Part shown: positions 36,901 to 49,617 of the stretch, in pieces | How the letters are laid out: each line of letters starts with the position of its first letter | How positions within the stretch are numbered: the stretch's first letter is position 1 | Assembly: GCA_963920665.1 (NCBI GenBank) | Contig: OY987267.1 | Location: 5,208,001-5,272,000, forward strand | Direction of reading: 5' to 3' | DNA from: Straminergon stramineum | Taxonomy: Eukaryota; Streptophyta; Bryopsida; Hypnales; Calliergonaceae | Length of the DNA: 64,000 nt | Notes under the pieces: model-generated | Seen by the model: only the letters and a program-made list of their open reading frames with translations | Database searches by the model: none | What the model was told of the DNA's origin: nothing | Program-made: the position numbers and the translations under genes

Positions 36901-37680
36901 ATTTTTTTTCCAAAAATATTGAAAATTGAGTAAGATAAAGGACTTTAAAGTTTATTTTAGAGTACATAATCCATAATTGTCTGCAAACATATAATCCTCA
37001 TAACTTTCGACTCATTGATCAAAATGGAATGATTAGGGGCTGGGAGCTCGATGCGGATCACAAGAACAACAATGGCGTTGTCGTTTTGTAGATCTTCTCA
37101 CAAAACAAGAACATCGATAGCTTTCGAAAGAGATTTGCTAACTGTGTAGTTTTGCATACACCGTGGGAGTGCGGTTGGTGGTTTTAGTTTTTGAATCTAT
37201 CCACTCAAACTTACATTGCTAGCATTTCTTATTCAGATCTACTTTCGAACCTTAAGCACTCTTATCAAGTAATTAAATAGGGTTAGTTGGTTTAGTTCGT
37301 AGATCCAGCCACGAGTACTTATAGAGATGCCGTCAATGGAAAAAGACATTTACCTACTAATGAATACTTGGAACTTCATTCCCAATAGGCCAAAAACATA
37401 GAAAATGATTTACCTACTTACAAGGCCAGATTTGTGAAGTATGAGCAAGATCAAGTCAGACAACACAATTGACAACGCTATTTGTTACCGGCCTAATATC
37501 AACAACAAGCTAACCGCACCACAGATCAATACAATGACTCGGATGTTTGCACGAAGGCCTAGAAGTCATACCATGCATAGGTTGTTCCAGCGGATAGTTC
37601 GACAACACAACGAACACGACATCCAACACGTCAAGTAGACTCTCTTGTCCGTCTAATAAAGTCAAATTTACCATTGACTT
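33906..37680. other. Intergenic AT-rich DNA
   Basis: No gene is supported. Paired frames at 36.42-36.77 kb are read on both strands and match nothing known to me. 37.0-37.65 kb has a more balanced composition and may be an old retroelement remnant, but no domain was recognised. Confidence 0.45.
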
Positions 37681-37855
37681 TTTCAAAATTACCCCCCATT
37701 TACCTAAGTCTGCATGGATGCCGTGTGGCATCCGTGTGGCAAATTAGGGAGGTGACGTGGATGTGCAACTTTAGGTGCGAGGCGACCGCGGGTAGGGCAA
37801 CTTCAGGTGTAGGTGACTATAGGTGTAGGGCGACCACAGGTACAAAGCAACTTTG

Positions 37856-38395
37856 GGTCCCCAAGGGACGACTTTAGGTCCCCAAGGGGTGACTATGGGT
37901 CCTCAAGGGGCGAGAGCGGTCCCTAAGGGGTGAGTGCGAGTCCCAAGGGGCGAGTGTGGGTCCCCAAAGGGTAAGTGTGGGTCCCCAAGGGGCGAGTGGA
38001 GGTCCCCAAGGGGTGACTATAGGTCCCTAAGAGGTGACTATAGGTCCCTAAGAGGTGACTATGGGTCCTCAAGGGGCGAGTGCGGTCCCCAAGGGGCAAG
38101 TGCGGGTCCCAAGGGGCGAGTGTGGGTCCCTAAGAGATAGTGTGGGTTCCCAAAGGGTAAGTGTGGGTCCCCAAGGGGCGGGTGGAGGTCCCCAAGGGGT
38201 GACTATAGGTCCCCAAGGGGCGAGTGGAGGTCCCCAAGGGGCAACTATAGGTCCCCAAGGGGCGAGTGTGGTCCTCAAGGGGCCAGTGCGGTTCCCAAGG
38301 GGCGAGTGCGGGTCCCAAGGGGTGAGTGTGGGTCTCCAAGAGGTAGTGTGGGTCCCCAAGGGCCGAGTGGAGGTCCCAAAGGGGCATTTGCCTGT
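37856..38395 (+). repeat. ~21-bp GC-rich minisatellite
   Basis: About 25 degenerate units of the form gtgggtccccaaggggcgag with period near 21 bp. Each unit holds the dyad tccccaagggg. Because 21 is a multiple of 3, several frames stay open on both strands and translate into 7-residue Gly/Pro-rich repeats; these are not treated as proteins. Confidence 0.85.
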
Positions 38396-38699
38396 CCTCA
38401 AAGACAATTGTCCCTAAAGAGCGACCTTGGGTGTCAAAGGTGCAATTACATATCTCCTAGGTAGCCCAAGTGGCCCAAGTATGATTAGAGGTGGCCAAAG
38501 GTGGTTGCAAGTGGTCAAGGATGATTGCAAATTAGTAAAGGACAACTACAAATTAGACAATGGGAAATTATAAGTAGGCGAAAGGCAACTATGGATAGGC
38601 AAAAGGGCACTTGTAGATAAAGCATATGTTTGTAGGACATATATAAAGGGGAGATTGTAAAAAGAAAATAAAACCAATCTCTCTTAAAAAAACAAAAAT

Positions 38700-41220
38700 T
38701 GGGACAAATAAAAGAAAATGTTATTTCCATCTTTTGTTTTTATTTTTAAATCAACATGATAAATATTATAGAATTAGGATAAATCTTTGCAAATGACAAA
38801 TTACAAATAATAATAAAAATGCATGTTTATTTAAATTTCTATTTTTTAATTTTAATTTCAAATATCTACAAGACAAGTAAGAAATGATTAGGATAAGTCT
38901 TTGAGATTCCAAAAAATAAATGGAGATAAAAGTTCTTATTTAAATCTCTACTTGTTATTTTTTATCTATAAAATCAAAGTGATAAATAATTCATTATTAG
39001 GAAGAATTTTGGAGAATTGCCAAAAATAAATATGGAAATTTACTTAAGTCTCCACCCTTTGATTTAAAATTTTATTTACATCACAATGACACATAATACA
39101 TATGTGAGATAACTCTTTGGGAATTGTGAAAAATAAATGGGAATGTTTGTACTAAAATGTCCACCCTTTATTTTATTGTTTTGAAAATCAAAGTCACAAA
39201 GCATTCATGATTAAAAGGACTCTAGAAAAATTGCAAAAAATAAATAGGGAAGTTTTCAGTTAAATATCCATGCTTTATTTATATTTTAGATCAACATAAT
39301 AAACAAAACAGGAGTAGGGTGATCCTTATAACATTCAATAGCCTATGTGCCTACCACTTGTCCACTTAGGCACTTAGCTACTAAGGGATGTGGAATACTT
39401 AATACCATCTACTCTAAAGCCAAAGCACTGACAATGCGTGCTACTAAATGGTATGCTTGAGATTTGCAAAAAAATAAAATGAATAAGTTCTTGTTTAAAT
39501 TTCCACATTCTTTTTATTTATTTTAAAATTAATGTGACAAATTATCCAGAATTAGGAGGACTCTTTATAAATTACAAAACTTAATCAAAAAATTTCTTTC
39601 TTAAATCTTCACCCTTTACTTTATTTTATTTTATTTTTTTAAAAATGAACCAATTTCATTGAAAGGCGAAACCTTTTTTTAGAAAATTAAAGTGAAAAAT
39701 AATTCATGATAAATAAGAATTGTGAAAGAGAAATAGTTCTTACTTAAATATCTACCTTTTATTTTTTAATCTTAGATAAATTTGATAAAATTTAGATAAG
39801 ATGGATGAGTAGGGTTTAGGTTCTTTGAGATTTGCAAAAAATAATTGGATAATTTCTTATATAAATCTCCAACCTTTATATTTGGTTTTTAGATGAGCAT
39901 AAGAAATAATTCAAAATTAGTAGAACTCTTTAAAATTGCAAAAACTTATTAGTTCAAGAGAAAAAGAATCTGATTTAAATCTTCACCCTTTACCTTTTAT
40001 TTATAAAATCTAAGAAAAAAATAATTGATTATCAGAAAGGGTCTTGGAGAATTACAAAAAATAAAGAGGGAAGTTCTTACTTAAATCTCCATGCTTTATT
40101 TTTAATTTTCAAATGAATGTGACAAATGATACTCAAGTAGGATGAGTCTTTCAAAATTCTCAAAAATAAATAGAGAAGTTCTTGCTAAAATCTCAAATCC
40201 TAAGTTTTTAATTGTAAAAGCAAAGGGATCAATAATTCATTCCAATTTACAAGGAAGAATCATTAAGAATTGCAAAAAAAGAATCAAAGAACTTATACTT
40301 AAACATCCATTTTATATTTTTCATTTTTCATTTTGTTTAACAAATAATACTTCATTAGGATAAGTTTTTTAAAAATTGAAATTAGATTGGATATTTTCTT
40401 ACTTAAATAGTTAAATTTCCACCAATTATTTTTTGATTTTCAATATTTAAGTGATAAAGAATTCATGACTAGAAAAAATTCTAGAAAATTGCAAAAATTA
40501 AGTAGGAAAGCTTTGATTCAAATCTTTACCCTTTCTTTCTGGCTTACCTAATAAAAGTGAAAAAAAAATTCATAATAAGGAGTCTTTGAGCATCCAAAAA
40601 TGGGGAAGTTCTTACTTGAATCTCTACCTATTCTTTTTTATTTACAAAATGAAAGTAACAAATAATTCATGATGAGCATATAAGGAGTCTTGAAGATTTG
40701 CAAAAAAGAAATAGGGAATTTTTTACATAAATCTTTGTCCTTTATTTTTCAAATCAACACAGCAAATGATTCATGATGACAAAGATTCTTTGAGAATAGC
40801 CAAAAAACAAAAGGGTTGGAAATGGTTTATTTTGTATTTCTAAATTAAAGGGACAAATATTATATGAGTAGGATGATTTTTGGAGAATTGCAAAAGCTAA
40901 TGGGTAAATTTTGACTTAAGTATCAAAATTATTATATATTTTGAAAATATAAAATATTTTTATTATTAAATCAAAGTTATAAATAATTCATAATTAGGAC
41001 AACTCTTGGAAAATTGCAAAAATTTAAAGGAGAAGTCATAACTTCAAATCACCACCATTTATTTATTTATTTAAAATAAACATCAAGAATAGTAGATGAA
41101 TAGGATGAATCTTTGAAAATTGCAATATATAATAGAACAAGTTCTTCCTCAAATCATCACCCTTTGTTTATTATATTTAAAATCAATGTCACAAATCATT
41201 GATGAATGATTAATATAGAA
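38700..41220 (+). repeat. AT-rich tandem array, ~100-120-bp units, left arm
   Basis: The unit reads approximately: gaattgcaaaaaataaat, then gttcttacttaaatctccac, then cctttatttt, then gtgacaaataattcatgatt, then agga.tctttg. Roughly 20 degenerate units. The same unit in complement fills 44.0-47.3 kb. Confidence 0.8.
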
Positions 41221-41339
41221 GAATGGTCCTTCACTCCTTGAAAAGAATTTTGTCTTCCTCAAGAAATGTGTGTTACATGTAGGAGGGTCAACTTGAAGAG
41301 GATTAGTGAGCATAAAAGCAACTATAGAAGGGGCAACCG

Positions 41340-41645
41340 CAGCTATAAGAAAGGTCATCTCCTTGAACCAACAAATCTTTTTCGAAAGGAGCGAATGTAG
41401 GTAAGGGTGACCTTAGGTGGAAGAAAGGTCATCTTCTTAAATAAACATTTTTTTCCCCAAAGGAACGCATATAGGTCCAAGGGCGACTTTGGATGGAAGA
41501 AAGATCAACTTCTTAAGAAAACAATTTTCCATCCAAAGGGGCACAAGTTACAAGGGTGACATTGGGTGGAAGAACAATCATTTCCTTGAACAAATAATTA
41601 TTCTCCCAAAGGGGTGCAAGGTCCAAGGGTGACTACAGGCAACTT
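41340..41645 (+). repeat. Central module, diverged tandem copies
   Basis: Three degenerate units with gaaaggtcatcttcttgaac, ccaaaggggcgcaNgt and agggtgacNttgggtgg, related to and in the same orientation as the array at 42.5-43.75 kb. Confidence 0.65.
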
Positions 41646-42529
41646 CCCTAGAAAATCCTAGCATTTTGACATTGATTCAGAAGTGATTTAGAAAAAAGCA
41701 ATGATTTAAGAAATGGAGACTTGGAAAAATCCTTCTCCCTTAGATTTCATTTCCACTACTCAAATCCTCTTGGTCAAGTATAATTCAACACAGTCATTTC
41801 CTAAATTAAAACTTGGAGGGATTGAGGGAACACATTTGAAGAACAACTTTCTCCAGGGGGGGAGGGCAGCAACATCCCCAAATCATCATGGCATCATGGC
41901 ATGGATTAGGAATTGATGTACAAAAGAAAAATAGGTAATGGTTTAAGAAATGGAGACTTGGAAAAACCCTCCTCCCCTCATTTCATTTCCCTTCCATCAT
42001 AGCATTGTTGTCATGAATAGTTCACCCTATGATATGTTCAGATTATTTGAAAAATATTTGAAAATATAAATGAATATGAAATCTATTGAATATTTTAAAA
42101 TTATGAGGTAGCATATTTACATAGTTCATGTCTTATTAGTACGATGTCTCTTCATTTAAAAATTTGATGACAAAATGTGAAAAGAAATGTACATGTATAG
42201 GTGAATTTGTCCCTTCCAAAAGCTTAAAATACATTAATCTTGGCATGGCATAGAACTAGAATGTTTAAGGTTATATCTATAATGAATGCATTTTGGATTG
42301 TTAGGTCCTAGAGAGGATAGGGTTTATATTTTAGGATTTGGAAAGATCTTTTATATTATCTTTAATTATCTCTAATAAAAATTTAGTATTAACACACTAC
42401 TATTTCACTATTAACTATTAACTAACATTTATTAAAAGATTAATTACATTTCATGAATGATACAAAGAAGCTAGACAATATTAAATTAGGAGATGGTGTA
42501 CATCTTCCTCTACTGTCTTGATTCCTGGT

Positions 42530-43750
42530 CTAAGGTGACTTCAGGTTAGATGTGAGTTCAAGTCTTCGATGACTATGGTGAAGATTGGACTAAACTTTTA
42601 TTGTGCCCCAATTCATTAGGATGTGGGATGTGGGATGTGGGGTGACTTCAAGTCATGGGCGATCGCGGGTGGAGGAAATGGCTAGTAGTATTATGGTGTC
42701 CCAAATTCTTGAGGTATAGGGCAAGTTCAGGTCTTGGGCAATTGTAGGTCCAAGTGGCGACTTGAAGGTAGAGGAAAGGCTATTTTTCAAACCAACACTT
42801 TCTTTTGAAAGAGGCGCATGCACAAACAAGGGTGACTTCGGATCTAAGAGGCGACTTCAAGTCCAAAGAAAGGCGATTTGGAGAACCAAAACTTTCTTTT
42901 CAAAGGGGCGCATGCACAAACAAGGGCGACTAGGGGTCTAGGGTGACTTCAGGTCAAAGGGGCAACTTCAGGTCAAAGGAAAGGCCATTTTGGGAACCAA
43001 AACTTTCCTTTCAAAGGGGCATATGCACAAACAAGGACGATCGCGGGTCTATGGTGACTTCGGATTGAAGGGGTGACTTTAGGTCCAAGGAAAGGTGATT
43101 TGGGGAACCAAAACTTTCCTTTCAAAGGGGCATATGCACAAACAAGGACGACCGCGGGTCTATGGTGACTTCGGATTGAAGGGGTGACTTTAGGTCCAAG
43201 GAAAGGTGATTTGGGGAATCAAAAATTTCCTTTCAAAGGGGCGCATGCACAAACAAGGGCGACTTCAGGTTGAAGGGGTGACTTCAGGTCCAAGGAAAGG
43301 TGATTTGGGGAACCAAAACTTTCCTTTCAAAGGGGTGCATGCACAAACAAGGGCGACTACAGGTCAAAGGGGCAACTTCAAGTCCAAGGAAAGGCCATTT
43401 TGGGAACCAACACTTTCCTTTCAAAGGGGCGCATGCACAAACAAGGGCGACTTCGGGTCGAAGGGGCGCCTGCGGGTCAAAAGAAAGGCCATTTGGAGAA
43501 TAAAAACTTTCTTTTCAAAGGGGTGCATGCATAATGAAGAGTGACCGGGGGTCTAGGGGGCAACTTTGGGTTGAAAGGGCAACCCCAAGGTGGAGGAAAG
43601 GTCATTTTTTGAACCAACAACTTTTTTTTTCTTTCAAAGAGGCACATGCACAAGGGTGACTTCGGGTCTTGGGCGACCTCGGATATGAGGGTGACTTCAA
43701 GTGGAAGATTTTCTCCCTTGAGGGCTCATATGGATCATCAAACTAAAATC
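42530..43750 (+). repeat. Central tandem array, units of 84-112 bp
   Basis: The word cacaaacaag marks seven units at about 42831, 42915, 43027, 43137, 43248, 43342 and 43436. Each unit contains gaaccaaaactttcctttca, aaggggcgcatgcacaaaca and a variable number of ggtgacttcaggtc sub-modules, which explains the length variation. Two adjacent units (about 42960-43200) are almost identical, so expansion is recent. The frames open here follow from the repeat. Confidence 0.85.
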
Positions 43751-43979
43751 TAGAAAATCAATTGTCGATCAATTGTACAATTATGTAAGGAAATAGTTTA
43801 ATGGTACTTTGGAGGTTACATGAACTATTTTCGTCATCTTTAAAGAATAGGTAGAGGAGAACATTGATGGGGTGACTTAGGTAGAAGAAATATTAAATCT
43901 CCTTCAAAAGATATTTTTTCTTCTTCATAAAGTGCATGTAGGCAGGACAACCATGTGAGTAGCACCTAGAGAAGGGGTT

Positions 43980-46900
43980 ATATAAAGTAGCCTAAGGACT
44001 AATCTTCTTCAAAATAAAACATAGAGATTAATTTAAATAGAACTCACTCATTTAGTTTTTGCAATTCTCAAAGAATTATCCAACTCATGTATTATTTGTC
44101 ATGGAAATTATATAAAGAAAGAAAATATAAGATAGAGATTTAAGTAAGAGTTTTTCTATTCATTCTTTTGAAATTTTTTATGATTCTTCCTAATCATGAA
44201 TGATTTGTCTCTTTGAATGTAGAAATAAAAAATAAAGGGTGGTAACCTAGATAAAAACCTCCCCCTTGAATTTTTGCAATTTTTCCCTTGTCCTATTCAT
44301 TAATTTCTTTTGTCATGTTGATTGTAAAGGTAAAAAAGAAAAGGTGGAGATTTAAATAGATACCTTCTATTTTATTTATTTTTTAATTCTCAAAGAATCA
44401 TCCTACTCATATATTAATTGCTATGTCCATGGAAAAATCAAAACTAAAAGGTGAAGATTGAAGTAAGACCGCACCAATTGATTTTTATAATTCTCAAAGA
44501 ATCATACTACTTATAATTTATTTGTTACTTTATTTTATAAGGAATAAAAAAGGTAGAGATTTAATGAAAAAAATTCTATTTGATATTTGCAATCCTTAAA
44601 GAGTTCTAATACTTTTGAAGTTATTTGACACATTGATCTAAAAAGAAAAAGAGAAGGTAGAGATTGAAGTAAGAACTTCACTGTTTAGTTTTTGCATTTC
44701 TCAAATAGTCCTCTTAATCATAAACTATTTTTTCTTTCATTTTGTAAGCAAAAAATAAAAGGTGGAGATTGAAGTACAAACTCCCTTTTTTATTTCTCCA
44801 AGACTTCTTATCATGATCGATATATTTGTCACTCTATTTTTTAAAATTAAAATTAAAAGGTGGAAATGTGAGTAAGAACTTTCCTTTTTAATCTTTGCAA
44901 TTTTCATAGAGTCCTCATCATGAATTATTTGTTACATTGAATTTAAAAGTGAAAAGTAAAGGATAGAGATTTAAGTAAGAACTCCCCTATTTGTTTTTTA
45001 CAATTCTTCTAGAGTCCTTATAATCATAAAGTGTTTCATTTTGAGTATATAAATAAAAAATAAAGGGAGGAGATTTAAGTACAAACTTTCCTACTTATTT
45101 TTGGAAATTCTCAAAGTGTCACCCTAATTACAAATCATTTGCTATTTTTATTTATTAAATTTAGGGTAAAAATTTAAGTAAAAACTTACCCATTTCTGTT
45201 TTGCAATTCTCAAAGAACCACCCTATTCATGAATCAGTTGTCAAGTTGATCTAAAAATTAAAATTAAATGGTAGAGAATTAAGTAAGACCTTTTATTATT
45301 TGCAATTCCTAAAAAGTCTTCCTAATTATGAGTAAATTTCTTCATTGATTTAAAAGTAAAAAATAAATAGTTATGATATGAGAAAAAATTCTCTTTCTCA
45401 TTTTGAACTACTCTTTAAGAGCCCTTACAATCATAAATCATTTATTATGTTGATAATAAAAATGGAAAACAAAGGGTGGACATTTAAGTATGAACATTTC
45501 CATTTCTATTTTGCAATTCATCTTGAAGACTATTAATCATGAATGATTTGTGATTTTGATTTTATAATTAAAAAAATAGGGTTAAATTTTGAGTGAAATC
45601 TCTTCCATTTCTTTTGGGAATCTTCAAAAAATCATCGTATCCATCTATTCTATCATGTTGATCTAAGAATAAAAATTAAGGGTGGTGAATTTAGAAGAAG
45701 TTATTCTTGTTAATTTTTTTTCTTGCAATTCTGAAAGTTAGAGTCCTCTCAATTTTGAATAATTTGTCATGTTGATTTTTTTTTTAAATAAATGGTGGAA
45801 ATTTAAGTAACGAACTTTCCTATTCATTTTTCACAATTCTCAAAGATTAATTCTAAGTCTCAGTCACATATTCTTTGTCACTTTGATTTTAAAATAAAAC
45901 ATAGGATGGAGATTGAACTATTGAAGTAAGAACATGCTCAATTATATTTTGCAATTCACAAAAATCATCCCTCTCATGTGTTATTTGTCACATTGATTTA
46001 AAAATAAAAGGTAAAGGATGAATATTTAAATAGAAACCTTTCTATTTATTTCTTGAAATTTTTGTATACTTCTTCTAATCATGATAAATTTTCCACTTTG
46101 ATTTTATAAATACAAAGTAAATGTTGATGATTTAAGCAAGAACCTTTCATTTTAATTTTTGCAATTTTCAATTACTCATCAAGCCAATTTTGAAATTGAA
46201 AATGAAGTGTAGGGATTTAAGTAAGAATGCACTAATTTACTTTTTGTAATATTCAAAGAATCATCTTACTCATGTATTAATTGTCACATTGATCTCATGA
46301 TAAAAATAAAGGGTGGAGATTTAAATAAGTCTAGACCTTTTGATTTATTTTTCACAATTATCCAAAATTCTTCCTAATCATGAACTATTTGTCGCTTTGA
46401 TTCTATAAGTAATAAATAATAAACAATGGATGAAAGTTTTAGGTGCCAGATCTCCTCCATTTATTTTTTGAAATCTTTCAAGAATCATCTTATTCATACA
46501 TTAATGGTCACATTGATTTTAAAATTAAAATAAAAGGTGAAAAATTAATTTAAAAAATTTTCCTGTAATTTTTGAAATTTTTAAAAAGTCCTTTTAATTT
46601 GAATAATTTTTCATGTTAATTTTAAAAACAAAGAATAAAAGTTGGAGATTTCAATAAAACTTCCCTTTTTGTTTTTACAATTTTCAATTAAGAATCCTAT
46701 TCATATATTATTTCCCACTTTGATCTAAAAATAAAATTTATATGGGAGGAATTGGAGTAAGATTGTATATCTAATTTATGTTTTGCAATTCACAAAGAAT
46801 CATCTTTCTCATGTATTATTTGTCACATGATTTAAGAATTAAAAAATACAAGGTGGATATTTAAATAAGAACTTTCCTATTTATTTATTTCAATTTTTAT

Positions 46901-47300
46901 ATATTCCTTCTAATCATGAATTATTTTTAAAATTTGATTTTATAAATAAAAACTAAAAAGTAGAGATTTAATTTAAAGCTTCCTCAATTATTTTTTGTAA
47001 TTCTCAATGACTTATTCTATTTAAGTAATATTTGTTACATTGATTTAAAAATTAAAAATAAAGGATGGAGAATTAAGTAAAAATTCAAACTCTTCATTTT
47101 TGCAATTCTCCAAAAAACTTCCTAATTATGATTTATTTTCCATGTTGATTTTATCAATAAAAATTAAAGATTTAAATAAAGACTTCACCTTCTATATTTT
47201 GCAATTCTCAAAACTTCTTTGTAATCATGTATTATTTTTTACTTTCATATTTAAATAAATAAATAAAAGACAAAAATTTCATAGGTACTAGCTTCCCTTT
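43980..47300 (-). repeat. AT-rich tandem array, ~105-bp units, right arm (inverted)
   Basis: Units read ttttgcaattctcaaagaat, then aatgatttgtcactttgatt, then aaataaagggtggagattta, then agtaagaactt. This is the complement of the array at 38.7-41.2 kb. About 30 degenerate units. Confidence 0.8.
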
Positions 47301-47429
47301 ATATTATTTGTAATTTGCAAAGATTCATTCAAAATGAATCAAGTTCATACTTATTTTTGCAATTTTTGCCTTTTCGAAGGAGATTGAATTTGAAGAAGAT
47401 CAAATATGAAACAATTGGATTTGAAAGAG

Positions 47430-47884
47430 ATTGGATTTTTTTCTTCCTACAATTGTCCCTTCATCCACCTACGGTTGTCCACTTCCAAGTCACCCCTTCA
47501 CAAAATTATGATTTTCCTACCCTAAGTCGCCTTTCTTCACCGGCACTCGCCCTTTTTAGACCCATAGTCACCTTCTTTCCATTTCAAGTTGCCTCTTCTC
47601 ACCCGCATTCGCCCTTTAAAGACCTACATGCACCCCAGGTACTCGCATGTGCCCTTTCCTCTCCTACATGCGCCCCTATCCGTAGTCGCCCTATTTCCAC
47701 CTGAAGTCGCCCTTACCTGCAGTAGCCTTTTTTTCACCTGCATGTGCCTCCACCCGTAGTCACCCTTTTTCCACCCACATGCGCCTATGTTCATGACTTC
47801 ATGTGGACCTGACTTTCCACGTCACTCTTCAAAGGTAGCCATGTAGGACGAATTTTCTTACCAAGGGGTAAAAAAAATTCAAAA
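47430..47884 (-). repeat. Right terminal GC-rich repeat block of the foldback element
   Basis: Words such as acctgaagtcgccc, cccgtagtcaccc and gcatgcgcc are complements of ggcgacttcaggt-type modules at the left end and centre. A 129-aa frame (47315-47704) is read through this block and is not supported as a protein. Confidence 0.65.
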
Positions 47885-48156
47885 CCCTAATTTCTTATTC
47901 TTCAAATTTGTCTCGTATATGTAACACTTGTCTTACACAACATGCGACACCAGATGAACAACTCAACATCCAAACCCCAAAGCACATACGATAGAACAAC
48001 CTTGACCATGCACAAACGTCAGATGCCCACCACGAGAATGCAAAACTAGTCTAAACAATCTTCACCTCCAACCCTTTCTCCGCGGGACCAGAGGAAGTCT
48101 TCCAATCAAATTTCAAGTGAAATTGGGTAGGTCTTTTAATCCAAACCCCAAAGGTA

Positions 48157-49617
48157 ATGCCACCTAATACTATCAATTTCGTCGCTCTTGCACTACAGAC
48201 CTCTAATCTTCAAGAGTATGTTATCATAGCAAGCTTCATAGGGGGAGGTATTAGTGATGAGGTGGAGAGGCCTCTTAACCACAAGTGGTCTCCATCTTTC
48301 AATTCTTTCTTTCCAAAGGATATTAACCACCCGTGTTTGCTCACTCAAGAGCATCTACCATTGGAACTCATTCCCTTTTTGAGAAGTCTTGCTAACACGG
48401 CAAGGATAGTATTGGCTATAGACACATCCAATCTCGCAATACATTGCCATAGGTTTTATATCAACCCTACTTTAGAGAATGGGTGGATCTCCGTCATACA
48501 CATGGACCAAGGAGTCCATGGGATGGCGGCAATTAACATAACATACAAAGATGCAAGATTGAGTTGTGCTATTTGCCAAGATCTAGCACATCCAGCTAAT
48601 GTTTGCCTTCTATAGTCTCATCACCACAACCTAGACCATCCAAATCCCCAACAAAACAAACCTACACTAAACCTAGACACATATGACCTAGATGTGTCTA
48701 GACAAGACAGGGTAGCATAGCTACGAGCCCCTACTATTCAATCTCAAAATACTTCATCTCGCAAGTATAATAGGCACGGCAATTGACAACAATAGCAATA
48801 TCGGCCACCTCCACCAATCCCAGAGGAAGACGGCTTCACTAAGGTCCCGTATCATCGACATGGCAAGATCTCTAGGAGGTCTGTAATTCTAGCGAGCTCA
48901 AGCTACTACTAGGCGTAGTGCATCTCTGTCAAAAGATATAGAGAAGACCATGATCATCAAAATGCCAAATTGGCTTCCTCTGGAATCTTCTCCGAAGGGC
49001 TACTCCAAGTAGATGAAAACCAACCGCCATACTCTCAAGGCTAGTTAAAACCCTTAGATCAATCCCTGGACAATGGTAGATCAAATAGCAATTATTCTAA
49101 TCAACTACCTTGTCCTCCATCACTTCGATTGATGGATAATCCACTCCACATCATAGAGCTACCTTCAATTGTATATGATACATGGAATCCTGGTTACACT
49201 GCTATGGCACCTAATTACAATCATGCTTCATTGGCAAAACATGACTCCATCCCTTCCCCTTCCAACCTATACGCCAACACCTTCGCAATCAACAGTACAC
49301 CTTGTTACCATCAGTCTCCATACCCCATTGACTAGTGTCATTCACAACTTCCCCAATACCCATCAAATACCGTAGTATTGATCCAATTGAAGACATACAT
49401 TTGGGCCTCAATCCAATTAATAGAGATCTTGCCATAGGTGCTCACATCCACACACCCAATATACAAGATTCTATTGAGCCAAGTGTGAGCACTAATTTAC
49501 CCACCCTTGATAAATCGCGAGTACAACCAAGTCCTAGGTTTTGGCTAAGTGAATCCTACCTTTCGGTGTTTAAGCGTCGTCGATTGTGCCTTCCAAGAAA
49601 TGGATCTTTTTACTAAG
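48157..49617 (+). pseudogene. LINE ORF1 (gag-like, CCHC zinc knuckle), broken
   Basis: The first 152-codon frame (48157-48615) ends with CAICQDLAHPANVC, an exact C-x2-C-x4-H-x4-C knuckle, as expected for an RNA-binding ORF1 protein. After the stop, shorter frames continue through proline/serine-rich sequence to about 49617. The ORF1 tail seems to resume at 54360-54626 after an insertion. Confidence 0.7.

Larger units (their letters stand above)
37681..47884. mobile_element. Foldback-like element, ~10.2 kb, with arms built of tandem repeats
   Basis: The outer ends are inverted relatives: aaattacccc...catgg at 37686-37717 against the complement of 47839-47883, then gtgacgtgga at 37752 against tccacgtcac at 47815-47824. 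Inside, GC-rich repeat words (ggcgacttcaggt, ggtgactatRggt, ggcgagtgcgggt) at 37.75-38.4 kb recur as complements at 47.5-47.8 kb. Next comes an AT-rich array of ~100-120-bp units (38.7-41.2 kb), which recurs in complement at 44.0-47.3 kb. The centre (41.3-43.75 kb) is a third tandem array. No transposase is visible. The organisation matches foldback-type transposons, where long inverted ends are tandem arrays. No target duplication was identified. Confidence 0.6.

Noticed and set aside
37856..38395. Possible CRISPR array
   Set aside because: This is contiguous degenerate repeats of ~21 bp with no spacers, in plant DNA; it is a minisatellite.
38055..38417. Collagen-like Gly-Pro-Gln protein on either strand
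   Set aside because: The frames are open only because the repeat period is divisible by three. No initiation context, splice structure or flanking coding sequence.
43206..43544. 112-aa repetitive frame
   Set aside because: A product of the ~94-112-bp tandem units, not of coding constraint.
47315..47704. 129-aa frame
   Set aside because: It runs through the AT-rich array and the terminal GC-rich repeat block of the foldback element; no protein family is seen.
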